Source of the DNA: Lachnospiraceae bacterium UBA2868 | Lineage (GTDB): Bacteria > Bacillota_A > Clostridia > Lachnospirales > Lachnospiraceae | Direction of reading: 5' to 3' | Assembly: GCA_002350465.1 (NCBI GenBank) | Contig: DEEW01000198.1 | Span: forward strand, 1,170-6,710 | Length of the DNA stretch: 5,541 bases | Part shown: piece by piece, positions 1 to 4,989 of the stretch | Layout of the letters: every line of letters begins with the position of its first letter | How positions within the stretch are numbered: the stretch's first letter is position 1 | The notes under the pieces: generated by a model | Database searches by the model: none | What the model saw: the letters and a program-made list of their open reading frames with translations, nothing else | Told to the model about the DNA's origin: nothing | Translations under genes and position numbers: made by a program

Positions 1-14
1 GTGAGGAATTTGTT

Positions 15-458
15 ATGAACGATACGTTAAACAAAAAGGAATTGGAAGCGCGACTGAAGGAACAGATGGCTGCGCTGGAAGAAACGAAACAACTGATCGC
101 TGCTAAAGAAGCCAGTGACACATTGATGCTGATTCGCAATGAAGTGGAACGTAACACTGCTCTTTGCGAGAGGATCGGTAGCCTTACGAAAGATGAGCGA
201 AAGGTATACATCCGTAAAGTTGTTTCGATGTATGAGGATGCGTTTGACGAGTGTGAAGATGAGTTCACTAAGATTGCAGATCGCAAGCGTGAACGTGCCG
301 AGCGCAGGAAAACGCGTGTGAAATCTCGGGTGCATACAGAGGATCATACTGCTGAACAGGCTGTACCGAATGTCGGGACATCATATCCGAATTATGGAAA
401 CGTGAACCGTGAACAGTCGGATGGTGGACAAGGTACAAATGGGTATGTTCAGCGCTGA
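15..458 (+). CDS. Small charged coiled-coil protein of mobilization region, function unknown
   Basis: 147 aa; I do not recognise the family. Residues 5-45 are a charged, Leu/Ala-rich stretch expected to form a helix or coiled coil. Residues 59-88 look like a second acidic helical segment. Residues 90-105 are strongly basic (ten Arg/Lys), and the tail from about 106 to 147 is rich in Gly, Asn and Gln and probably disordered. There is no signal peptide or membrane segment. The ATG is preceded by GAGG at 3-6 with 8 nt spacing, which supports this start. An upstream reading frame may end at TGA 16-18, overlapping the start as ATGA, so the gene may follow another gene just outside the window. Arginine is nearly always CGN, unlike the his operon to the right. 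Position just before the oriT candidate suggests an accessory role in transfer or DNA binding through the basic patch; that is inference only. Confidence 0.75.
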   Translation: MNDTLNKKELEARLKEQMAALEETKQLIAAKEASDTLMLIRNEVERNTALCERIGSLTKDERKVYIRKVVSMYEDAFDECEDEFTKIADRKRERAERRKTRVKSRVHTEDHTAEQAVPNVGTSYPNYGNVNREQSDGGQGTNGYVQR

Positions 459-559
459 CATAGCACCGAGATTTTACGAACCCGAAGCGTGAACACATGA
501 ATTATTTCGTGTGAACACGCAAGGGTTAAGCAAAAGATGAGGAGCACGACAAAGTGCGT

Positions 560-586
560 GGAGAAGGAAATGCAGTGTCCTTCTCC
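560..586. repeat. Perfect inverted repeat, 9-bp arms, 9-nt loop
   Basis: The arms GGAGAAGGA (560-568) and TCCTTCTCC (578-586) are exactly complementary. The hairpin lies about 100 bp after the end of the upstream gene and is not followed by a T-run, so it is not a standard terminator. It could be a protein-binding site or a structural part of the transfer origin. Confidence 0.7.
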
Positions 587-605
587 GATAGTAAGGATTG
601 AGGAT

Positions 606-640
606 CCAAGGATAAGGAACACCGTGCCTTAAGTCCTTGG
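606..640. repeat. Imperfect inverted repeat
   Basis: CCAAGGA (606-612) pairs with TCCTTGG (634-640). The stem continues with TAAGG (613-617) against CCTTA (627-631) after a two-base bulge (632-633). It is the second of a series of hairpins leading towards mobC; its role is unknown. Confidence 0.55.
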
Positions 641-650
641 GCATAGGGTC

Positions 651-674
651 GCAGGGGCATGCAATAGCCCCCGC
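651..674. repeat. GC-rich inverted repeat with one mismatch
   Basis: The arms 651-658 and 667-674 pair over 7 of 8 positions (GGGGC against GCCCC, then one mismatch, then GC against GC), around an 8-nt loop. It ends where the long-range repeat at 673 begins, so the two stems would adjoin or compete. Confidence 0.55.
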
Positions 675-732
675 AAGTAGCCGAACACGAAGTGTGAGGG
701 GACGTGTTTTGTATTACAAAACCGCTACTTGC
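673..732. repeat. Long-range inverted repeat enclosing a hairpin: oriT core candidate
   Basis: GCAAGTAGC (673-681) and GCTACTTGC (724-732) are perfect 9-bp complements 42 nt apart. Between them sit a small ACAC-GAA-GTGT hairpin (685-695) and a strong hairpin, GTTTTGT (706-712) and ACAAAAC (716-722), with a 3-nt loop. The strong hairpin is followed after a few bases by CTACTTGC. Relaxases of the IncP/pC221-like group cut just 3' of a G in a short sequence next to an inverted repeat, and pC221-type sites have a CTTG|C core. By analogy the nick could fall between 731 and 732 on the plus strand. CTTGC 728-732 can also pair with GCAAG 741-745, giving an alternative stem. Exact nick site is inference. 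Confidence 0.6.
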
Positions 733-751
733 ATTCTCCAGCAAGACGCCG

Positions 752-774
752 TTTAGTGACTGAACGTCACTAAA
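752..774. repeat. Perfect hairpin, 9-bp arms, 5-nt loop, upstream of mobC
   Basis: TTTAGTGAC (752-760) and GTCACTAAA (766-774) are exactly complementary around TGAAC. The hairpin lies 52 nt before the mobC start and 36 nt before its ribosome site. It has no T-run. It is a good candidate for an operator bound by the ribbon-helix-helix protein MobC, or for the accessory-protein site of oriT. Confidence 0.65.
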
Positions 775-810
775 TTGGACGTGGAGCATGATATGAGGCA
801 CGAAATGAGT

Positions 811-816
811 AGGAGG
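811..816 (+). promoter_or_regulatory. Ribosome binding site of mobC
   Basis: AGGAGG with 10 nt to the ATG at 827. It fixes this start over other in-frame choices. Confidence 0.85.
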
Positions 817-826
817 ACAGAAACAA

Positions 827-1333
827 ATGAGCAAGACGCAGAGACGAATTCTGAAAACCGTAAGGTTTACAGAAGAGGAAACTAAGCTGATCAAGCAGTT
901 GGCGGACGAATACGATTTGAGTGACTCGCAGGTCATAAGGCTGGCTATGAATGGCGGTATGGAAGAGTTTCTGGGCAACGTTCAGTACGTTGATAAAGAA
1001 ACTGGACTCGCCATGAAAGAAGCTGTAATGAGATGCGGAAATATCATGCAGAGCGTCCAGAATGAATTGCACCGTATAGGTGTCAATTTCAATCAGGCGT
1101 TGAAGCTGGAGTATGTTCGTAAGAAGGAAGAAGCCCTGGATCGTGAGTGGAAATATGGCTCTGTCGATGCGAGACTTGGGGTTTCCGAAAAGAGAAAGAA
1201 TTTAGAAAAAGAGAAAGAAGAAATTGAGAGTGGTACGGGTACATTGTCTAAGGAAGAGTTAGACAAGTTACTTGAAAGATATGAAGCAGCTACGAAGGAG
1301 GTGTCGAAACTCTTATGGCGTACGCAAAAGTAA
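827..1333 (+). CDS. mobC: MobC-like mobilization accessory protein (ribbon-helix-helix)
   Basis: 168 aa. Residues 8-43 have the pattern of a ribbon-helix-helix DNA-binding domain: a short basic strand (KTVRFT), then two helices with the hydrophobic spacing of this fold (EEETKLIKQLA, DLSDSQVIRLAM). Residues 80-91 (ELHRIGVNFNQA) match the conserved L-x-R-I-G-x-N-x-N-Q signature of the MobC family. Residues 97-165 are highly charged and predicted coiled coil. MobC proteins bind oriT, help melt it and stimulate nicking by the relaxase; they often also repress the mob operon. The adjacent repeat-rich region is the likely target. The gene has a strong ribosome site and overlaps the relaxase gene by 19 nt, indicating one transcript and coupled translation. 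The family call is sound; binding to a particular repeat is inference. Confidence 0.82.
   Translation: MSKTQRRILKTVRFTEEETKLIKQLADEYDLSDSQVIRLAMNGGMEEFLGNVQYVDKETGLAMKEAVMRCGNIMQSVQNELHRIGVNFNQALKLEYVRKKEEALDREWKYGSVDARLGVSEKRKNLEKEKEEIESGTGTLSKEELDKLLERYEAATKEVSKLLWRTQK
1295..1302 (+). promoter_or_regulatory. Ribosome binding site of the relaxase gene, inside mobC
   Basis: AAGGAGGT, 12 nt before the ATG at 1315 and within the last codons of mobC. It supports the start that overlaps mobC and suggests translational coupling of the two proteins. Confidence 0.85.
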
Positions 1334-2229
1334 CACGAACAAAAAATGGAAGTGAAGCTATCAAGTATGCCGAGGGTAACGGCACTGGACATAATGGTAG
1401 CAAACTGCGAAATGAATACATCGGAACTGTGAACATGTTGCCTGGGATTCCAGTTACAGAACAGATGCAAGTGTATTGGAACAAAGCACGATCCAATCAT
1501 ACAAATCAAATTCTGAGGGTGATACAGTCGTTTCATTTAAAGGAACTTGATCCGAAAAAACGTGAGGACATCATCCGTGCAAATATGATTGGACAGTTGT
1601 TCGCAGAGAGATTTTATCCTGGACATCAGGCAGTGGTTTATACGCAGACAGATGGTGTCGGTGGTAAGATTCACAACCACGTTCTGATTAACGACGTTGG
1701 TATGGACGGTAAAGGTCTTCATAAAGACTTTTACTATGCACCAGTAGTGCGTGAATGGACGAACCAAGCCTGCGATGAATACATCATCAGGTATAACGGC
1801 GATCAGAAAACTGCTGACAAGACCACACAAACTGAACGAGCGAAGCGTGAAAAAGGTGAATGGGTTTACAAGGACGATATCAAACAGCGAGTGAAACTTG
1901 CAATGGCACGAGCCACTGATGAAGCATCGTTCTTGAAGGAACTCACAGCGGTTGGTATTGATGCTGAAGTGAAGGACAGCAAGAAATACGGACATTATTA
2001 TACGTATGAATTGGTGGACTTAGGTAATATGCCTGAGGATGCAAAGATGCCCCGTAATCTGAAGGCAAGGTCTTATAAACTTGGTGAAGCATACGGTCCT
2101 GAAGCTCTGGAGGACATGATCAATTATCGTACTCGTACAAATGTGACAACTGAAAGCCGTGTTAGTGGTGGTGCAACTCAGAAAAAAGAAGAAGAAAAAA
2201 GAGAAGAAAGAAAAGAAAAAGAAGGATAA
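1315..2229 (+). CDS. MobA/VirD2-type relaxase (MOBP-like nickase domain), C-terminus altered at junction
   Basis: 304 aa. Relaxases of this class cut one strand at oriT through a tyrosine, stay bound to the 5' end and pilot it into the recipient. The N-terminus contains AIKYAEG at 15-21, matching the AINYAE segment of pC221-type MobA; Tyr18 is the likely catalytic residue. Residues 69-73 (VIQSF) are the usual strand before the active site. H104 in YPGHQAVVYTQTDG, followed by H120-N-H122 (IHNHVLIND), forms the metal-binding three-histidine signature. Residues 123-270 continue as normal relaxase sequence. From about residue 289 the protein turns into a Lys/Glu/Arg tail of 15 residues, and arginine codons switch from mostly CGN to AGA. 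Many relaxases are considerably longer. I infer that the catalytic domain is complete but that the natural C-terminus has been lost at the junction. Nicking could survive; interaction with a coupling protein might not. Confidence 0.88.
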   Translation: MAYAKVTRTKNGSEAIKYAEGNGTGHNGSKLRNEYIGTVNMLPGIPVTEQMQVYWNKARSNHTNQILRVIQSFHLKELDPKKREDIIRANMIGQLFAERFYPGHQAVVYTQTDGVGGKIHNHVLINDVGMDGKGLHKDFYYAPVVREWTNQACDEYIIRYNGDQKTADKTTQTERAKREKGEWVYKDDIKQRVKLAMARATDEASFLKELTAVGIDAEVKDSKKYGHYYTYELVDLGNMPEDAKMPRNLKARSYKLGEAYGPEALEDMINYRTRTNVTTESRVSGGATQKKEEEKREERKEKEG

Positions 2230-2935
2230 GGGCGGCGATTCCGAAGGAGAGGAAGGAGAAGAAGCTGCCGACGATTCCAAGAAGAAAAAGAAAAAAGAAA
2301 AGAAAAAGAAAGAAAAGCTTCCGGAAGTTCCCGGTAAAAAACTTCCGAGAAAGAAGGTTGTAGCGATAGCCCTGTTCTGTATTACTATAGGAGTTGTTAT
2401 TACACTCCTTGCATTCCTTCTTCCCTATTCCCAGGATATCAAGAAGGCCAAGAAGTTCTACACTACCGGGGAATATCAGAAGACATATGAATATATGAGA
2501 GGCCACAAACTGACAAGTGAGGATAAGCTTCTATATGACAGAACAACCACACTTCTCAGGATCAAGAGACCGTACGATTCATATCAGAACTATATGAAGC
2601 TTGGCTATAGAATGGAGGCGTTAAACGCTCTCGTTCAGGGTGTTCAGATGATTGATACCTATGCGGAGGATGCTGCAAGCCTTGGCATTAACGACAAGTA
2701 TTCAAAGCAGTCAAGGCTGATCTACGATGAACTCTACAATACATTCGGAGTAACCGTGGAACGGGCAAGATCATGGATAGCACTTGAGGGAACACCGGAG
2801 TACACCCGTGCACTTTATGAATGCCTTCTTGATACATCGGCAGTACATGATGAGCAGACTTTGCCGGAGGATCTTTTCGGTGAGAATACCGGGAACCCCG
2901 ATTCGGTAATAAATGCAGAGGAGAACAACTTGTGA
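2159..2935 (+). CDS. Lysine-rich single-pass membrane protein, 5' end missing or replaced
   Basis: The open frame gives 258 aa if the GTG at 2159 is used, but there is no ribosome site there and the first residues are coded by relaxase DNA, so the true start lies beyond the junction. Residues 8-53 are two poly-Lys/Glu blocks separated by an acidic spacer. Residues 67-90 are a clear transmembrane helix (AIALFCITIGVVITLLAFLLPY). By the positive-inside rule the basic part is cytoplasmic and residues 91-258 lie outside. That outer part is helical, with segments such as FYTTGEYQKTYEYM that resemble tetratricopeptide helices, and a Tyr-rich composition. I do not recognise a named family. The stop overlaps the hisH start by 4 nt, so it is the upstream member of that operon. 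Function unknown; a role at the envelope is inference. Confidence 0.7.
   Translation: MLVVVQLRKKKKKKEKKEKKKKDKGGDSEGEEGEEAADDSKKKKKKEKKKKEKLPEVPGKKLPRKKVVAIALFCITIGVVITLLAFLLPYSQDIKKAKKFYTTGEYQKTYEYMRGHKLTSEDKLLYDRTTTLLRIKRPYDSYQNYMKLGYRMEALNALVQGVQMIDTYAEDAASLGINDKYSKQSRLIYDELYNTFGVTVERARSWIALEGTPEYTRALYECLLDTSAVHDEQTLPEDLFGENTGNPDSVINAEENNL
2163..2230. other. Junction of mobile-element DNA and chromosomal operon
   Basis: Relaxase-like sequence stops within about 15 codons after 2160, and a lysine-rich reading frame of a different gene begins in another frame (+1) with no ribosome site. The overlap region 2181-2226 is almost pure purine. Arginine codons are mainly CGN in the genes to the left and mainly AGR to the right: hisH uses AGR for all six. 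No transposon end, target duplication or integrase is visible. The exact breakpoint cannot be placed inside the low-complexity tract. Assembly or cloning chimera and illegitimate recombination are both possible; I lean to chimera. Confidence 0.65.
2207..2310. repeat. Two copies of a 17-bp purine repeat coding Lys/Glu blocks
   Basis: AAAGAAAAGAAAAAGAA occurs at 2207-2223 and again at 2294-2310, 87 bp apart. The spacing is a whole number of codons (29), so both copies code similar Lys/Glu runs in the membrane-protein frame. This suggests that the tract from at least 2207 belongs to the chromosomal gene, and it gives a plausible place for slippage or misassembly. Confidence 0.7.
2918..2923 (+). 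promoter_or_regulatory. Ribosome binding site selecting the GTG start of hisH
   Basis: GAGGAG with 8 nt to GTG 2932. The resulting N-terminus ([11 protein letters not shown]) matches the usual start of HisH, so the non-ATG start is well supported. Confidence 0.85.
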
Positions 2936-3537
2936 TAGCTGTTATAGATTATGATGCCGGCAATATGCTAAGCGTTGTAAAGGCGCTGGGGCATTTGGGA
3001 CAGGAGCCTGTTATTACAAGAGACAGGGAAACCATTTGCTTGGCCGACAAGGTAATATTGCCGGGGGTAGGTGCATTCGGTGATGCAATGACCAGGCTTA
3101 ACGGATATGGTCTTACCGGTGTTATAAGAGAAGTGATCGCAAAGGGAACCCCTTTTTTCGGAATATGTCTCGGACTTCAGCTTTTGTATGATGAAAGCGA
3201 AGAATCCCCCGGGATTGTCGGTATCGGAGCACTTAAGGGTACAATCAAAAAAATCCCGACGGGTGAATACAAAAAGATCCCTCACATGGGATGGAATTCT
3301 CTCGACTTTCCCAATAAAGGAAGATTATTTAAGGGAATAGACGAAGGCGCGTATGTGTACTTTGTGCATTCCTATTATCTGGAGGCTGCCAACAGAGATA
3401 CTGTTACCGCCACCTGTAATTATAATGTGTCAATCGATGCTTCGGTTGAGTGCGGAAACGTTTTTGCGTGTCAGTTCCATCCTGAAAAGAGCGGAACAGT
3501 AGGACTACAGATACTTAAAAATTTTATTGACCTGTAA
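2932..3537 (+). CDS. hisH: Imidazole glycerol phosphate synthase, glutamine amidotransferase subunit
   Basis: 201 aa, the normal length for HisH. It is a class I glutamine amidotransferase: it hydrolyses glutamine and passes ammonia through HisF to make imidazole-glycerol phosphate and AICAR from PRFAR in histidine synthesis. Visible signatures are IDYDAGN at 5-11, the oxyanion-strand loop PGVGAFG at 44-50, the nucleophile Cys79 in GICLGLQLL, and His183 and Glu185 in QFHPEKSG, completing the Cys-His-Glu triad. The start is GTG, sharing GTGA with the stop of the upstream gene, which points to coupled translation. hisF follows after 5 nt, as expected for subunits made in equal amounts. No key residue is missing. 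Confidence 0.97.
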   Translation: MIAVIDYDAGNMLSVVKALGHLGQEPVITRDRETICLADKVILPGVGAFGDAMTRLNGYGLTGVIREVIAKGTPFFGICLGLQLLYDESEESPGIVGIGALKGTIKKIPTGEYKKIPHMGWNSLDFPNKGRLFKGIDEGAYVYFVHSYYLEAANRDTVTATCNYNVSIDASVECGNVFACQFHPEKSGTVGLQILKNFIDL

Positions 3538-3542
3538 GAGAT

Positions 3543-4307
3543 ATGTATACAAAGAGGATAATCCCCTGTCTGGACGTTAATTGCGGACGGGTAGTAAAGG
3601 GAGTGAATTTCGTTAATCTGAGGGATGCCGGGGATCCGGTAGATATAGCGGCTGCTTATGACAAGGCAGGCGCCGATGAGCTTGTATTCCTTGACATTAC
3701 CGCATCAAGCGATAACCGGAATACGGTGGATGAAATGGTAAGAGCTGTTGCCGAAACAATTTTTATTCCGTTTACAGTCGGTGGCGGCATCAGAAGTGTT
3801 GATGATTTTAAGCGGCTGCTCAGGGAAGGTGCTGACAAGATATCGGTTAATTCGGCTGCCATAATGAATCCGCAGCTCATATCGGATGCCGCAGACAAAT
3901 TCGGAAGCCAATGCGTTGTGGTGGCGATAGATGCCAAGAAGAGGCCCGACGGGAGTGGCTGGAATATATACAAGAACGGCGGCAGAGTTGATATGGGAAT
4001 TGATGCCGTCGAGTGGGCCATGAAGGCTGAGAGGCTGGGGGCAGGTGAGATACTGCTGACAAGCATGGATGCCGACGGAACAAAGGCGGGCTTTGATATA
4101 GCACTGACAAAAATCATTTCCGAAAGTGTGGGGATTCCTGTCATAGCAAGCGGAGGAGCAGGGAGCAAAGAACACTTCAAAGAAGTCCTGACCGAAGGGG
4201 CTGCCGATGCGGCGCTTGCGGCATCGCTTTTTCACTACAAAGAACTGGAAATAAGCGATCTTAAAAATTTTCTTAGCGATAACGGAATATCCGTAAGGAG
4301 AAATTGA
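3543..4307 (+). CDS. hisF: Imidazole glycerol phosphate synthase, cyclase subunit
   Basis: 254 aa, full length. It is the (beta/alpha)8-barrel partner of HisH: it uses the channelled ammonia to cyclise PRFAR into imidazole-glycerol phosphate, releasing AICAR. The catalytic aspartates sit at the standard positions, Asp11 in IPCLDV and Asp130 in VVVAIDAKK. Phosphate-binding loops are visible as VGGGIRS (79-85), [13 protein letters not shown] (173-185) and ASGGAGS (202-208). The ATG lies 5 nt after hisH with only a weak purine stretch (GAG, 3538-3540) before it, so translation probably relies on ribosomes finishing hisH. Other his genes are not in the window. Confidence 0.97.
   Translation: MYTKRIIPCLDVNCGRVVKGVNFVNLRDAGDPVDIAAAYDKAGADELVFLDITASSDNRNTVDEMVRAVAETIFIPFTVGGGIRSVDDFKRLLREGADKISVNSAAIMNPQLISDAADKFGSQCVVVAIDAKKRPDGSGWNIYKNGGRVDMGIDAVEWAMKAERLGAGEILLTSMDADGTKAGFDIALTKIISESVGIPVIASGGAGSKEHFKEVLTEGAADAALAASLFHYKELEISDLKNFLSDNGISVRRN
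4295..4300 (+). promoter_or_regulatory. Ribosome binding site selecting the TTG start of ung
   Basis: AAGGAG inside the end of hisF, 8 nt before TTG 4309. The N-terminus that follows (IDNDWLGPL) aligns with the usual Ung start, so TTG is preferred over any later start. Confidence 0.8.
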
Positions 4308-4308
4308 A

Positions 4309-4968
4309 TTGATAGATAACGACTGGCTCGGGCCGCTGGCCCCGGAGTTTAAGAAGCCGTATTACGCAAGTTTATACAGGTTTGTTAATGATGAGTACAA
4401 TACTCATACGGTATATCCGCCTAAACAGGATGTATTTGCGGCATATTCAAGGACACCTCTTGCCAAGGTTAAGGTTCTCATTCTGGGACAGGATCCGTAT
4501 CATGAACCGAATCAGGCACACGGACTTTGCTTTTCGGTTAATCCCGGAGTAGAGATTCCCCCCAGTCTGGTAAATATTTACAAAGAACTGCATGATGACA
4601 TAGGATTTACGATACCCAAAAGCGGATGCCTTACCAAATGGGCAGATCAGGGTGTTATGCTTCTTAATACCGTTCTTACCGTAAGGGCACATTATGCCAA
4701 TTCCCACAGCAACAAGGGATGGGAACAGTTTACGGATGCTACGATCGCGGCACTTAACAAACAGGACCGACCGATCGTGTATATGCTTTGGGGAAGACCT
4801 GCAAGGCAAAAGGCATCAATGCTTAACAATCCCAAGCATCTTGTACTGGAAGCCGCGCATCCGAGCCCGCTGTCTGCATACAAAGGATTCTTCGGCTGCA
4901 GACATTTTTCAAAAGCAAATGATTTTCTCGTTGCCAACGGTGTAGAACCGGTAGATTGGCAATTGTAG
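4309..4968 (+). CDS. ung: Uracil-DNA glycosylase, family 1
   Basis: 219 aa, typical of bacterial Ung. It removes uracil from DNA, after cytosine deamination or dUMP incorporation, as the first step of base-excision repair. The water-activating motif GQDPYH is at 60-65 with Asp62 catalytic. The uracil-pocket Phe lies in HGLCFSV (71-77), the PPS loop is at 84-86, LLN with Asn120 recognises uracil, and the minor-groove loop HPSPLS is at 184-189 with His184 catalytic. All expected residues are present. Translation begins at TTG one base after the hisF stop, so it is cotranscribed with the histidine genes. I see no sign of an Ung inhibitor or phage context. Confidence 0.97.
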   Translation: MIDNDWLGPLAPEFKKPYYASLYRFVNDEYNTHTVYPPKQDVFAAYSRTPLAKVKVLILGQDPYHEPNQAHGLCFSVNPGVEIPPSLVNIYKELHDDIGFTIPKSGCLTKWADQGVMLLNTVLTVRAHYANSHSNKGWEQFTDATIAALNKQDRPIVYMLWGRPARQKASMLNNPKHLVLEAAHPSPLSAYKGFFGCRHFSKANDFLVANGVEPVDWQL

Positions 4969-4970
4969 AT

Positions 4971-4976
4971 AGGAGG
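4971..4976 (+). promoter_or_regulatory. Ribosome binding site of TPR protein gene
   Basis: AGGAGG just after the ung stop, 13 nt before ATG 4990, a slightly long but workable spacing. Confidence 0.75.
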
Positions 4977-4989
4977 GGCCCGCTAATAT

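Larger units (their letters stand above)
459..826. other. Non-coding, repeat-rich region: probable origin of transfer (oriT)
   Basis: This 368-bp stretch lies between the small upstream gene and mobC and holds no convincing gene on either strand. It contains at least five inverted repeats, listed separately: 560-586, 606-640, 651-674, 673-732 with a nested hairpin at 706-722, and 752-774. Dense inverted repeats immediately upstream of a MobC-relaxase pair are the usual setting of oriT in MOBP-type mobilizable elements. The best core is about 651-745. No hairpin here is followed by a T-run, so I see no intrinsic terminator. No clear -35/-10 pair could be picked by eye, although a promoter for mobC would be expected here. 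The oriT reading is inference from structure and context. Confidence 0.65.

Noticed and set aside
560..586. Intrinsic terminator for the first gene
   Set aside because: The stem is good, but no T-run follows on either strand at the right place.
537..632. Short plus-strand ORF of 31 codons from ATG 537 in the intergenic region
   Set aside because: There is no convincing ribosome site, and it overlaps the hairpins at 560-586 and 606-640, whose base pairing explains the sequence better than coding.
775..800. Promoter for mobC with TTGGAC as -35
   Set aside because: No acceptable -10 box lies at 16-18 bp spacing; the nearest TATGAG is only 11 bp away.
526..978. Minus-strand open frame of 150 codons across oriT and the start of mobC
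   Set aside because: It runs antisense into a well-supported gene, has no recognisable domain and no ribosome site; an open frame by chance.
2181..2320. CRISPR-like or tandem repeat array
   Set aside because: The repeats are homopurine Lys/Glu codons without regular units or spacers.
2162..2506. Minus-strand frame rich in Phe and Leu that looks like a membrane protein
   Set aside because: It is the reverse complement of the A/G-rich lysine tract, which automatically reads as Phe/Leu codons.
3656..4235. Long minus-strand open frames opposite hisF
   Set aside because: They lie fully inside an unmistakable hisF, and their composition is that of the complementary strand of a coding gene.
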